A stretch of DNA of 64,000 nucleotides from Pararhodobacter zhoushanensis (GCF_025949695.1 NZ_JAPDFL010000001.1:3165501-3229500); one strand, 5' to 3'. Shown: positions 8,047 to 17,085, counted from the stretch's first letter. Notes: generated by a model not told the origin, from the letters alone. Numbers and translations are program-made.

Positions 8047-9363
8047 ATGGCAAAACTTACGAAACGTTTCGTCGATGCGGTCGAGATCCGCGACAAGGAC
8101 TATGTCGTATGGGATGATGAGTTGCCTGGCTTCGGGCTGCGCGTGTTCGCTTCAGGAAAACGCAGCTACGTGATACAGTATCGTGCAGCCGGTCGTTCGC
8201 GGCGCTACGCGATCGGCCTTCATGGAGTCTGGACGCCCGAGACCGCCCGAAGGGAAGCGATGGCACAGCTCGGCCAGGTCGCCCGCGGTGAGAACCCTGC
8301 CGAGAACCGGCAGCTCGATCGCAAAGCGATGACCGTAAAGGAACTGGCCGAGCAATACGTCAAGGCCATGGAAGCCGGGCTAATCATGGGCAAAGGCGGA
8401 CGCCCAAAGCGACCGTCCACGATTTATACGAACATCGGTGCTTTGAACGGACACATCATCCCCCTGATCGGCCAACGCCGCGTGCGTGACCTCACCAAGG
8501 CAGACGTGACGAAAATGATGAACGACGTGATTGCCGGGAAAACGCGCGCTGTCAAAAAGACTGGCAAGAAGCGAAGTGTTTCTATTCTGCGCGGCGGTCG
8601 TGGAACGGCGAGCAAATGCGTCGGCCTGACAGGCTCGATGCTTACTTATGCAATTAACATCGGGATCATCGAACACAACGTCGCCCATGGTATTCGAAAG
8701 CCGAAAGATCAGGTGCGAGATCGGCGCTTGAGCGATGACGAATACCGTGTGCTTGGCAGGATGCTTCGCGAGGCTGGCGAGGACCATGAACTCGCTCCTA
8801 CAATCGCTATCACACGGCTTCTCGCGCTCACCGGCTGTCGACGCGGCGAGATACTTGGCCTGAAATGGAGCGAAGTCGATTTTGAGAACAGCTGCCTGCG
8901 TCTTGCGGACTCAAAGGAAGGTGCATCGACAAGACCGATCGGACTACCTGTCATCGAATTGCTCGAAGAACGCCGAAAGACGGTTTCTGGCGACTACGTG
9001 TTTCCTGGAACACGAGGGTCACAAACCTTCGGGAGCTTTCCGAACCAATGGAACAGGATCTTCCGCGGCTCCGAGCTTCCCAATTTCACCGCTCACATCC
9101 TTCGACACAGCTTCGCCAGCACTGCAAATGATCTTGGCTTCACAGAAAGCACAATTGCTGCCCTCGTCGGCCATTCGACGGGATCGATTACAAGCAAGTA
9201 CATCCACTCGGTTGACAGCGTCCTCATAATGGCTGCGGATACAATTGCAGGCTATATCCAAGGCCTCCTTGACGGCGTCGAGTTCAGACACACTGCCTAC
9301 GCTCTGGATCGAGCTGCGCGACGCGAGGCCCTGTCGCGGTTCATAGCGCAATCAAGCGCTTAG
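8047..9363 (+). CDS. Tyrosine-type site-specific integrase
   Basis: A 438-residue integrase of the P4-like island type. The N terminus (VWDDELPGFGLRVFASGKRSYVIQYR, described here in parts around residues 24-50) is the arm-DNA-binding DUF4102 fold. A core-binding domain follows (about 95-215), then the catalytic domain with Arg in LTGCRRGEILGLKW, the HxxR box in HILRHSFAS, His in LVGHS and the nucleophile Tyr in KYIHS. It cuts and rejoins DNA at the att cores. It lies 190 bases inside attL and reads into the island, the usual place for such genes. The tandem repeats just upstream could also let it repress its own promoter. Confidence 0.95.
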   Translation: MAKLTKRFVDAVEIRDKDYVVWDDELPGFGLRVFASGKRSYVIQYRAAGRSRRYAIGLHGVWTPETARREAMAQLGQVARGENPAENRQLDRKAMTVKELAEQYVKAMEAGLIMGKGGRPKRPSTIYTNIGALNGHIIPLIGQRRVRDLTKADVTKMMNDVIAGKTRAVKKTGKKRSVSILRGGRGTASKCVGLTGSMLTYAINIGIIEHNVAHGIRKPKDQVRDRRLSDDEYRVLGRMLREAGEDHELAPTIAITRLLALTGCRRGEILGLKWSEVDFENSCLRLADSKEGASTRPIGLPVIELLEERRKTVSGDYVFPGTRGSQTFGSFPNQWNRIFRGSELPNFTAHILRHSFASTANDLGFTESTIAALVGHSTGSITSKYIHSVDSVLIMAADTIAGYIQGLLDGVEFRHTAYALDRAARREALSRFIAQSSA

Positions 9364-9510
9364 AACGGCTGCGACGCTCAACCAGACGAAGATAGCTTCC
9401 AGACTGGCCGGGCTGCCTGTGGAGGAAAAGTCAGAGCGAGAATTTCGACGCGTGAGCTATCCGTCGCGTTGAGGTCTCTGGATTCTCAACGATTGCGTAA
9501 AAAAGAGCAA

Positions 9511-9590
9511 GAGTTCGGCGGCTTTCGCCGTGACGGGTTTGGAGGTCGAGAGAGAGGCTTTCGGCCGCCCGTCGCGGGAGAAAACCCATG
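9511..9590 (+). promoter_or_regulatory. Structured leader RNA candidate, copy 1 (before DUF932 gene)
   Basis: This leader ends at the ATG of the DUF932 gene. CCGTGACGGG (9528-9537) pairs with CCCGTCGCGG (9568-9577) in a 10-bp stem with one G-U pair. Inside it CGAGAG (9547-9552) pairs with CTTTCG (9558-9563) around the loop AGAGG. The ribosome-binding purines start at the base of the outer stem. A second copy at 12484-12564 has the same fold, with the inner stem changed to CGGGAG/CTCCCG, so pairing is kept while bases change. It is likely a cis-regulatory RNA or protein-binding leader. Confidence 0.65.
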
Positions 9591-10781
9591 AATACCGAAA
9601 TTATCGATGCCGGGCGTGACATCAGCGGCGGCTACAAGGTGGATGTGTCGCGCGGCACGAATGTGGACCGCGTGTCGTCCGAATGGTTCTCCCGGCCGGA
9701 TGACGAGCGGTATCTGTCGCTCGACGATCTGTTCGCCTCGGTCAAGGGCCGGGCGGAGCGGAGCCGGACGCGGACAGTGGAAAGCGCCGCGATCCGGGTC
9801 GAGGCGCATCGGGACAACCCGGAAAAGCTGGGGCTGGTCCTGCCCGGTGCGGATGAAACCATCGCGCCGACGCATTGGTCCTTTGGCCAGCTCTCGAGCC
9901 TCGTCGGTGCGCCCGCGGCCTATCTGCGGCAACTGCCCGCGCCGCTGGCGGGGATCAACCTGCAATACGGCCTGACCAACCACCGCGCGGAGCAGATCAA
10001 GACCATGGAAGTCGCGAATGGCCGCACGGAACTGCGCGCCGTGACCGGCCCCGATTATGGCCGCATCTACGACCATGAACTGGTCTCCGCCGTGCAGCGC
10101 ATCGCGGGCAACGGGACAGGCGACACGCGTTGGAAGGTCCCCGGCGTCCTCGACTGGTCCACCGGCATCTACAACCCGCGCGTGGACGTCACGAAGGAGA
10201 CGACGACGCTCTACGCCTCGGACCGCGACGTTTATCTGTTCCTCGTCGACGATCTGAACCCCATCGAAGCGGGCCTGCTGCCCGATGGCTCGCCCGACCT
10301 CTACTTCCGGGGGTTCTACTGCTGGAATTCCGAGGTCGGCGCCAAGACGCTCGGCATCGCCAGCTTCTATCTGCGTGCGGTGTGTCAGAACCGCAACCTC
10401 TGGGGCGTCGAGGATTTCCAAGAGATCACGATCCGGCACTCCAAATACGCCGCCTCCCGGTTCGCACATCAGGCTGCTCCGGCGCTGAGCCGCTTCGCCG
10501 AGTCCTCGCCCGCGCCTTTCATCGACGGCATCCGCGCGGCGCGCGAGAAGATCGTCGCGCGGTCCGACGAGGACCGTCAGGATTTCCTGCGCAAGCGCGG
10601 GTTTTCGAAGGCTGAAACCGGGCGGATCATCGAGACTGTGCTGGCCGAGGAAGGCCGCCCGCCCGAAAGTGTCTTCGACTTCCTGCAGGGGATCACCGCG
10701 GTGGCTCGGTCGAAGCCGCAGCAGGATGCGCGGCTGGTGATGGAGGGGAAGGCGAAGGCTTTGTTGGACAGGGTGGTGTAG
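9588..10781 (+). CDS. DUF932 domain-containing protein
   Basis: A 397-residue protein of the DUF932 (phage/plasmid-like) family, recognised by the central block (APTHWSFGQLSSLVGAP, LPAPLAGINLQYGL, VTGPDYGRIYDHELV) and the later FRGFYCWNSEVGAKTLGIAS and RHSKYAASRF. Members are widespread on phages, plasmids and integrative elements. Their biochemical role is unknown. It is soluble, with no membrane segment. It is the first gene of the maintenance module and has its own structured leader, which it shares with the ParB-like gene. A GGGAG ribosome-binding site sits between the stem and the ATG. Confidence 0.85.
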   Translation: MNTEIIDAGRDISGGYKVDVSRGTNVDRVSSEWFSRPDDERYLSLDDLFASVKGRAERSRTRTVESAAIRVEAHRDNPEKLGLVLPGADETIAPTHWSFGQLSSLVGAPAAYLRQLPAPLAGINLQYGLTNHRAEQIKTMEVANGRTELRAVTGPDYGRIYDHELVSAVQRIAGNGTGDTRWKVPGVLDWSTGIYNPRVDVTKETTTLYASDRDVYLFLVDDLNPIEAGLLPDGSPDLYFRGFYCWNSEVGAKTLGIASFYLRAVCQNRNLWGVEDFQEITIRHSKYAASRFAHQAAPALSRFAESSPAPFIDGIRAAREKIVARSDEDRQDFLRKRGFSKAETGRIIETVLAEEGRPPESVFDFLQGITAVARSKPQQDARLVMEGKAKALLDRVV

Positions 10782-11325
10782 GCGCCTAGTTCGACGGCAG
10801 TAAAGGCATTTCACTACCGCCAAACCTGTGTGTTCGCTGGTAGCGAGGAGCCTTGACCACGAATTCGTCCAGATGAAGCGAACGGTCGCTCCCGCGACCC
10901 GCCTCAAGCGTGCTACCGCCACTATTGCTTGGCCCATGGTTTCTCTCCGGGCTAACCTGCTAACGTGGCGGCATGACGATAGGAGGTTCAGAAACGGCTG
11001 TTTCTGTCGATACGACCATCATGTTCATTGCTCTTGTCCGATCAAAAAACTGTTGCATCGATACACAGTGCCAGAAAAATGGATAAGCGGATTAAGATCT
11101 CTAGAGCACTCAGAGCACTTTGTGAAGTTGGGGCATCATCATACGTGATTCTTGAATATATTCTCGCTCAGAAGACCAAACCGCTTAGCGAGATACCAGG
11201 ATTAGTCATGACCACGACATCTTCAAATCACTAATACTATTAGTTATCCTCATCGAATAAGTGGAATGGCTAATGTTCCGGGAACACCCAAATTGAGTTT
11301 GACGCATGGAGAGAATTAGGGAAGA
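10782..11325. other. Gap without recognised genes
   Basis: This 544-bp stretch falls from high GC to AT-rich sequence at about 11030. A possible 51-codon frame at 11079-11234 (starting MDKRIKISRALRAL) has no clear ribosome-binding site or family. A GGGAAG ribosome-binding site for the next gene lies at the right end. Confidence 0.4.
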
Positions 11326-12345
11326 ATGGACGGTGAAAAATTGGGTTCGTTAAGGCCAACAATATTCTCTTACATTGCTCTTGCGGCAATGGGGCTGCCG
11401 TTTCTTGCATCAGTCATATCTTCTAATGGACCGTCCGGAACTCCTGCGCCATTTTCACCCATTTCGGTGTTTCTCTTCGGCTACAATCCAAGTCTGTATT
11501 TTTTTCATTCATCTTTCACAATCATGCTAACGTGGCTTGATTACTTTCTTTTTGTTGGTGTAATTACAATTCCGTTCGAAATCGCCATACAGACCCGGAG
11601 ATCTAGGATCGCCGATCAGAACGCCAAAAGGTTAGATGTAAGAAACTTTCAGGTCGATGCGGCAGGTGACCAGTTTCTTCTTTGGCTTCGCCCATTTTCT
11701 TTGGATAATAGGTTAAGCATATTTTCACTTCCTGAATTTCCACATGCGGTATATGTTTCTTTTTCAGATCGAACCCGATCGATTCCAATATTTCCGACAG
11801 AGGTAAGCCTCTATGATATGTTTAGATCATTTACTACCGCCAGTGTAATTCACATTTCTGAGGGTGGTAACAACCTTCCTGGTGGGGGCGGCCTGACCTA
11901 CGGCGAGGATGAGTGGAGGGCGAAGGTTGAGCTGGCAATAAGGAGCGCCAAAACGGTTGTTTTTCAGCCACTTGACACTCAATCGATGCACTTCGAGCTT
12001 GACCTTCTCAAGCGTCTTCGCGGACTAGACGATATCGTATTTTTCTTCCCAGTGATTGAAACTCAGTACTCGTATAGAAGACTCTTTCGCACGCGAGTGA
12101 AGACTGTTGAGCACCTTAGATACGGTTTTTCCTCAAAAGACCCCGATAAAGAGATTGATGAAATCAATAGATCAATTATGAGGTTCTGCGAAAAGTCAGA
12201 AATTGATTACCCCAAGGGATTACCTTTTCCGGCACTAATTCGATACCATAAGGGCGGGGAGATTGATGCGATCTGCTCACTGTATCTTGATCGCAAGTCG
12301 ATTTCAAACTTTGTTGATGGCGTATACGAATTAGAGGTATCGTAA
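11326..12345 (+). CDS. Membrane protein with TIR/SLOG-like C-terminal domain, possible defence effector
   Basis: This 339-residue protein has two hydrophobic N-terminal segments (about 14-33 and 65-87). A soluble domain follows, reading FLLWLRPFSLDN, then HISEGGNNLPGGGG, then DEWRAKVELAIRSAKTVVFQ and SMHFELDLLKRL. Alternating strands, a glycine-rich turn and a late Phe-Glu-Leu helix resemble membrane-anchored TIR- or SLOG-like domains predicted in bacterial conflict systems. This is inference from pattern only. The gene is far more AT-rich than its neighbours, which suggests separate transfer into the module. It splits the DUF932 and ParB genes, which are often close together in such elements. 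No partner gene is adjacent, so it would be an orphan effector. Confidence 0.5.
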   Translation: MDGEKLGSLRPTIFSYIALAAMGLPFLASVISSNGPSGTPAPFSPISVFLFGYNPSLYFFHSSFTIMLTWLDYFLFVGVITIPFEIAIQTRRSRIADQNAKRLDVRNFQVDAAGDQFLLWLRPFSLDNRLSIFSLPEFPHAVYVSFSDRTRSIPIFPTEVSLYDMFRSFTTASVIHISEGGNNLPGGGGLTYGEDEWRAKVELAIRSAKTVVFQPLDTQSMHFELDLLKRLRGLDDIVFFFPVIETQYSYRRLFRTRVKTVEHLRYGFSSKDPDKEIDEINRSIMRFCEKSEIDYPKGLPFPALIRYHKGGEIDAICSLYLDRKSISNFVDGVYELEVS

Positions 12346-12483
12346 AGAAGCTTTTTTTCGGAGAGCATCGGTATTCGTAGGCCCAAAAGCCGCCCTCCGG
12401 GGTAGGTCCGCTTAGTCCGTATGAAGTCAATGCATCCGCGTGGCAGCTTCCGCCTATCCTCAACCGTCCCGCCCTCGAGAGTG

Positions 12484-12564
12484 AAAGTTGGCCGGGTTTT
12501 CCGTGACGGGTTTGGAGGTCGGGAGAGAGGCTCCCGGCTGGCCCGTCGCGGAGATATCCCGATG
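12484..12564 (+). promoter_or_regulatory. Structured leader RNA candidate, copy 2 (before ParB-like gene)
   Basis: This leader ends at the ATG of the ParB-like gene. Outer stem CCGTGACGGG (12501-12510) pairs with CCCGTCGCGG (12542-12551). Inner stem CGGGAG (12520-12525) pairs with CTCCCG (12531-12536) around the loop AGAGG. Compared with copy 1, two inner pairs change in a way that keeps pairing (G-C for A-U, G-C for G-U). The GGAG ribosome-binding site touches the outer stem, so folding could control initiation. Confidence 0.65.
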
Positions 12565-14691
12565 ACCAAGCAACAGAAAATCACCCTCAGCGCCTCACGC
12601 GACATCCCCTTCAACAAGCTCATGCTCAGCCAGTCGAACGTGCGCCATGTCAAGGCGGGCGTGTCGATCGAGGAACTGGCGGAGGACATCGCGCGGCGGA
12701 CATTGCTCAGCTCCATCACCGTGCGGCCCGTGCTGGACGACAGCGGCGCCGAGACCGGCATGTACACGATCCCCGCCGGTGGGCGGCGGTTCCGGGCGCT
12801 TGAGCTGCTCGTCAAGCAGAAGCGCATGAACAAGACCGCGCTGGTGCCCTGCATCGTGCGCACCGACGGCCTCGCCGAGGAGGACAGTCTCGCCGAGAAC
12901 GTCCAGCGTGCGCCGCTGCATCCGCTCGACCAGTTCCGCGCCTTCCAGGCGATGCGGGAGAAGGGCCGGACCGAGGCGGAGATCGCCGCAGCCTTCTTCG
13001 TCTCGGCCAGCGTGGTCAAGCAGCGGCTGAAGCTGGCTGCCGTCGCGCCGTCGCTGCTCGACGCCTATGCCGAGGAGGAGATGACCCTCGACCAGCTCAT
13101 GGCCTTCACGGTCAACCCCGATCACGCGCGGCAGGAGCAGGTCTGGGAGGCACTGCAGCGGCATTATTCCCGGCAGCCCTATGAAATCCGCCGAATGCTG
13201 ACCGAGGGCGCGGTGCGGGCCTCGGATAAGCGGGCGCAGTTCGTCGGACTCGACGACTACGTCGAGGCCGGAGGCGAGATCCTGCGCGACCTGTTCCAGC
13301 AGGACGACGGCGGCTGGCTGCAGGACGCCAGCCTGCTCGACGTCATGGTGCGCGAGAAACTGGCCGAGGAGGCTGAGGCGGTCCGCACCGAGGGCTGGAA
13401 ATGGGTCGAGGTCGATAACGAATACCCCTACGGCCATACCTTCGGGATGCGCCGGGTTCATGGCGAAGCGGTGCCGATGACTGACGAGGAAGCCGCCAGC
13501 TACCAGGCGCTGAAGGCCGAATACGACGCGCTCGAGGCCGAGCATGCGGAGGCCGACGAGTTGCCCGACGACGTCGATACCCGGCTGGGCGAGATCGAGG
13601 AGGCGATGGAAGCACTTGAGGCACGTCCGATCCGGTTCGAAGCCGACGACCTCGCGCTGGCCGGGGCCTTCGTCAGCATCGACAGTTCCGGGCGGCTGCG
13701 GGTCGAGCGCGGCTACGTGCGGCCCGAGGATGAGCCAGTCGAGGAGGTGGAGGATATCGGCGAAGCCGCACCGGAAACGGCTCCGGCCGAGGACACCGAC
13801 AACATCGTTACGTCGGCCTCGGACGAGGAGGAAGAGGATGACGGCCTCAAGCCGCTTTCTGACCGCCTCGTGATGGAACTGACGGCCCATCGCACCCTGG
13901 CGCTGCGCAATGCGCTGGCCCAGGATCCGCAGGTCGCTTTTCTCGCGGCCCTGCACGCGTTGGTCTTGCGGCTTTTCTATCGCTACGCCGTCGACAGCTG
14001 CGTCGAGATCGAACCGCGCAATACCGCCTTCGGATCGCAGGTGCCGGGTCTCGGCGACACGGCCTATGCGCAGGCCATCGACCAGCGCCACGAGACCTGG
14101 GCGCGCAACCTGCCGAAGGCATCCGAGGAGCTCTGGGAGGCGCTGACCGAGTTCGACAGCTGCAGCCGCGAGGCGCTCTTCGCTCATTGCGTGGCGATGA
14201 GCGTGAATGCCGTCCACGATCCCTACCAGCGCCGTCCCCGCGCCATCGCGCATGCGGATGTGCTGGCCGGGACCGTCGGCCTCGACATGGCCAAGGCGGG
14301 CTGGACAACGACAGGCGACAGCTACCTCGGCCGCGTGACCAAGGCCCGCATCCTCGAGGCCGTGTCCGAGGCGAAGGGCGAAGACGCCGCTGATCGGATC
14401 GCGGGGCTGAAGAAGGCCGAGATGGTGACGGCAGCAGAGGACCTGCGCTTCGGAACCGGCTGGCTACCGGACCCGCTGCGAGCACCGCCGCTGCCGGAAG
14501 AGGACGCACCGGAGATCGAACTGGTCGACCATGCGGACACCGCGGATGAAGAGCCTTCGAACGACGATCCTGACAGCGGCGAAGCGCAATCGGCGGAAGA
14601 CGGCGACGAACCGGCTATCGGAGATTCCGACCCCTCGGGGGAAGATGATCCCGTCGCCGGTGACGCTTTCGTCCGAACTGCCGCTGAGTGA
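12562..14691 (+). CDS. ParB-like nuclease/partition domain protein
   Basis: A 709-residue protein. Residues 14-120 are a ParB N-terminal domain (LMLSQSNVRHV, SITVRPVLDD, IPAGGRRFRALELL, EDSLAENVQR). An HTH region follows (about 125-165: TEAEIAAAFFVSASVVKQRL). The rest is long and family-specific, with acidic low-complexity stretches near residues 390-430 and at the C terminus. Such long ParB-like proteins are typical of alphaproteobacterial plasmids and integrative elements, where no ParA need be adjacent. A role in DNA binding and element maintenance is likely; true partition is unproven. I chose the ATG at 12562 because it directly follows the conserved leader and a GGAG site. A terminator lies downstream. 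Confidence 0.88.
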   Translation: MTKQQKITLSASRDIPFNKLMLSQSNVRHVKAGVSIEELAEDIARRTLLSSITVRPVLDDSGAETGMYTIPAGGRRFRALELLVKQKRMNKTALVPCIVRTDGLAEEDSLAENVQRAPLHPLDQFRAFQAMREKGRTEAEIAAAFFVSASVVKQRLKLAAVAPSLLDAYAEEEMTLDQLMAFTVNPDHARQEQVWEALQRHYSRQPYEIRRMLTEGAVRASDKRAQFVGLDDYVEAGGEILRDLFQQDDGGWLQDASLLDVMVREKLAEEAEAVRTEGWKWVEVDNEYPYGHTFGMRRVHGEAVPMTDEEAASYQALKAEYDALEAEHAEADELPDDVDTRLGEIEEAMEALEARPIRFEADDLALAGAFVSIDSSGRLRVERGYVRPEDEPVEEVEDIGEAAPETAPAEDTDNIVTSASDEEEEDDGLKPLSDRLVMELTAHRTLALRNALAQDPQVAFLAALHALVLRLFYRYAVDSCVEIEPRNTAFGSQVPGLGDTAYAQAIDQRHETWARNLPKASEELWEALTEFDSCSREALFAHCVAMSVNAVHDPYQRRPRAIAHADVLAGTVGLDMAKAGWTTTGDSYLGRVTKARILEAVSEAKGEDAADRIAGLKKAEMVTAAEDLRFGTGWLPDPLRAPPLPEEDAPEIELVDHADTADEEPSNDDPDSGEAQSAEDGDEPAIGDSDPSGEDDPVAGDAFVRTAAE

Positions 14692-14714
14692 CCTTCGAGC
14701 AGGTCGGAGCGTTC

Positions 14715-14756
14715 GTGCCCTGGCAAAGGTTCCCCGGACCTTTGCCGGCCGGGCAC
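14715..14756 (+). promoter_or_regulatory. Two-part hairpin upstream of the terminator
   Basis: GGCAAAGGT (14722-14730) pairs perfectly with ACCTTTGCC (14738-14746) around TCCCCGG, and GTGCCC (14715-14720) with GGGCAC (14751-14756) outside it. The hairpin begins 23 bases after the ParB stop and precedes a strong terminator. Together they could form an attenuation-type leader for the toprim gene. Confidence 0.5.
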
Positions 14757-14779
14757 TCACCCCCCGAGTTCCGGCAGCC

Positions 14780-14811
14780 GGGGTCCGCCAGAAATGGCGG
14801 GCCCCTTTTTC
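14780..14811 (+). terminator. Rho-independent terminator between ParB-like and toprim genes
   Basis: GGGGTCCGCCA (14780-14790) and TGGCGGGCCCC (14795-14805) form an 11-bp stem with a GAAA tetraloop, followed by TTTTTCT. It ends 25 bases before the toprim start codon. Confidence 0.85.
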
Positions 14812-14835
14812 TATCCACGACAGGAGGCCCAAAGC

Positions 14836-15879
14836 ATGCACAGCCCCGCCGCCGACATTGCCCGCCGCCTGGCCGAGGATGCCGAGGCCGTCTGCCGTCA
14901 CTACCTCATGAACGGGCGCAAACAGGGCCGCTACTGGATCGTTGGCGATGTGCAGAATACGCCGGGCCGCAGCCTCTACGTTCGGCTGACCGGTCCGATC
15001 TCTGGTCCCGGTGCGGCTGGCAAGTGGACTGATTCCGCAACCGGGCAGCACGGGGACCTTCTGGACCTGATCGCCCTGAACATGGGGATCACGACCCTGA
15101 GGGACACGCTGGACGAAGCGCGCCGGTTTCTCAGCCTGCCGCAGACGGACAGGTACCGCGTGACCGGCCGGCCAGCCTCTCGCGGCTCACCTGAGGCGGC
15201 GCGGCGGCTCTGGGCCATGGGCCACCCGATGTCGGGCACCTTGGCCGAATGCTATCTCGCCGGACGCGGCCTCACCGGGCTGGGCCATCTCGACAGACTC
15301 CGGTTTCACCCAAGTTGCTTTTACTGGCGCGAGGATCACGCACTGACAGACCCGCCGGAGACCTGGCCTGCCCTGCTCGCCAAGGTGACGGACCTCGATG
15401 GACGGCTTACCGGCCTGCACCGCACCTGGCTTGACCCCACCACTACGGACAAGGCCCCGGTCAGTACACCGCGCAAGGCGATGGGCAATCTCCTCGGCCA
15501 TGGTGTTCGCATCGGTAAACCGGTCAGCGTGCTGGCCGCAGGCGAAGGGCTGGAGACCATGCTCTCCCTGCATCTGGCCCTGCCGGAGTTGCCTGCGGTG
15601 GCGGCTCTGTCCGCCAACCATCTCGCAGCCCTGCAACTGCCCGCCGATCTTCGCCGCCTCTACATCGCCGTCGATGCCGATCCGGCAGGCCTGTCCGCCG
15701 CAGACCAACTGGCGTATCGGGCTAGAGAGGTCGGGATCGACGCGATCCACCTCTCCCCTCGTCTCGGCGATTTCAATGACGATCTGCGAGCCTCTGGCCG
15801 CGACGAATTGCGCGCGCATCTGCGTCCGCAACTGGTGCTCCAGGATTCTGTGGACTTCCTCGACCACGCCAACGATTGA
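14836..15879 (+). CDS. Toprim domain-containing primase-like protein
   Basis: A 347-residue protein like the DUF7146/Toprim proteins of alphaproteobacterial plasmids and integrative elements. The N-terminal part (GRYWIVGDV, GKWTDSATGQHGDLLDLI, residues about 30-85) resembles the zinc-free primase-associated region. The C-terminal part has a Toprim core: Glu in LAAGEGLETMLS and the Asp pair in LYIAVDADPAG. These residues bind metal and act in nucleotidyl transfer or cleavage. No helicase domain follows. I chose the ATG at 14836 because AGGAGG lies 9 bases upstream. It may prime replication or repair of the element. Confidence 0.82.
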   Translation: MHSPAADIARRLAEDAEAVCRHYLMNGRKQGRYWIVGDVQNTPGRSLYVRLTGPISGPGAAGKWTDSATGQHGDLLDLIALNMGITTLRDTLDEARRFLSLPQTDRYRVTGRPASRGSPEAARRLWAMGHPMSGTLAECYLAGRGLTGLGHLDRLRFHPSCFYWREDHALTDPPETWPALLAKVTDLDGRLTGLHRTWLDPTTTDKAPVSTPRKAMGNLLGHGVRIGKPVSVLAAGEGLETMLSLHLALPELPAVAALSANHLAALQLPADLRRLYIAVDADPAGLSAADQLAYRAREVGIDAIHLSPRLGDFNDDLRASGRDELRAHLRPQLVLQDSVDFLDHAND

Positions 15880-16065
15880 TCGGAATCGGCGCAGCCGGCC
15901 AGCGCCTCCGCGATCAGAGCCACGCCTTCCGGCCTTCCGAGAGCGGGCAAAACGGAGCAGAGCCCGGACGGGCCCGCAACGGCCATGGCCGTCCTCCGCT
16001 TTGCTTCGGCCGCCGCCGGAGCGGCGGTGCAGACCCGTCCTGCCCCCGCTTTTCCGTTGCCCGGG

Positions 16066-16111
16066 AAGGCCGCGAGAGGCGCGGGCTTCGACAAACGGAG
16101 ACGACATCATG
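16066..16111 (+). promoter_or_regulatory. Shared leader segment, copy 1 (before DUF2493 gene)
   Basis: AAGGCCGCGAGAGGCGCGGG and the following CTTCGACAA closely match the segment before the DUF736 gene (18206-18234). The matching block lies at the same distance from a GGAG site and ATG in both. It may be a shared regulatory leader. Confidence 0.45.
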
Positions 16112-17035
16112 ACCGAGACACATCTTCAAACCCGATCCTCCACCGCCGTCGTACTAGAGGAACTGCAGCTCTACGGCTGGCGCGCCTTCACCGACGAACC
16201 CGATCCCCGCCCCTTGCCGGAGCCCGACGCCATTCGCACCGCCGTCGCCGACATTTTCGACGCGCTCGTCTCGACGCTGTCCGACACGCGGTTGGAACCC
16301 GACCTCGAAGACCTCCTCTGGTCCACCACGAACCTGTTTCACCGCATGGCGACGCGGACAGGCCGGGATCTCGACAGCAACGAACAAGCGCAGAAGCGGT
16401 CGCAACGCGAGCAGGACGGCTCCGAGGTTCGCTCGGTCGAACTGGAAACCCTGATCGCGGAAGGCATCACGCTCATCGAGCGGCGCAATGCCTTTGAGGC
16501 CATGCGCGATCTCGCTGCCGAGTTGTTCGAGACCCATCTCGGCCGGACCTGGCACCCGCGCACGGGCAGCCACGTGAACCGGCGTACCTTAACTGCGTCC
16601 CTGATTGACAGCCGCGATCATCTCACTGCGAAGCGCCGGGCCGATCTGGAACCGCTGCTGCCGCAAGGCGCGAAGATCGCCTTCAGCGGCGGGCTTGACT
16701 GCAACGATCACACGGCCATCTGGGCGGCCCTTGACCGCGTCCACACGAAACATGCCGACATGGTCTTGTTGCACGGCGGCGCGCCGTGCGGGGCCGAACG
16801 GATCGCCACCGCCTGGGCCGACAACCGCGGCGTGACGCAGATCGTCTTCAAACCCGACTGGACGCGGCACGGCAAGTCGGCTCCCTTCAAGCGCAACGAC
16901 CAGTTGCTCGACACCCTGCCCATCGGGCTCATCGTCTTCCCGGGCTCGGGCATCACCGAAAATCTCGCCGACAAGGCCCGCACGATGGGCATTCCCCTCT
17001 TCGACTTCCGGCCGAAAGCCGCCCCACCGGCATGA
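16109..17035 (+). CDS. DUF2493 domain-containing protein (SLOG-like)
   Basis: A 308-residue protein. The last third (about residues 190-300) is the DUF2493/YspA-like fold of the SLOG superfamily: AKIAFSGGLDCNDHTAIWAALDRV, then DMVLLHGGAPCGAERIATAW and IGLIVFPGSGITENLADKA (all quoted in part). SLOG folds bind nucleotides or related ligands. The N-terminal two thirds look helical and are common to the plasmid-borne family. The ATG at 16109 follows CGGAG by 7 bases. The gene sits between the toprim and DUF736 genes, a familiar neighbourhood in alphaproteobacterial mobile elements. The exact role is unknown. Confidence 0.82.
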   Translation: MTETHLQTRSSTAVVLEELQLYGWRAFTDEPDPRPLPEPDAIRTAVADIFDALVSTLSDTRLEPDLEDLLWSTTNLFHRMATRTGRDLDSNEQAQKRSQREQDGSEVRSVELETLIAEGITLIERRNAFEAMRDLAAELFETHLGRTWHPRTGSHVNRRTLTASLIDSRDHLTAKRRADLEPLLPQGAKIAFSGGLDCNDHTAIWAALDRVHTKHADMVLLHGGAPCGAERIATAWADNRGVTQIVFKPDWTRHGKSAPFKRNDQLLDTLPIGLIVFPGSGITENLADKARTMGIPLFDFRPKAAPPA

Positions 17036-17053
17036 CCGGATTTCCGCCGACGC

Positions 17054-17085
17054 CCGCCCCGGACTCTCCCGGGGCGGCTCGTTTT
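17054..17085 (+). terminator. Rho-independent terminator after DUF2493 gene
   Basis: CCGCCCCGG (17054-17062) pairs with CCGGGGCGG (17069-17077) around ACTCTC, followed by CTCGTTTTCT. It ends about 70 bases before the next ATG. Confidence 0.75.

Noticed and set aside
10828..11234. Small frames in the gap after the DUF932 gene
   Set aside because: They lack convincing ribosome-binding sites, family resemblance and conserved context; one starting at 11079 remains only a weak possibility.
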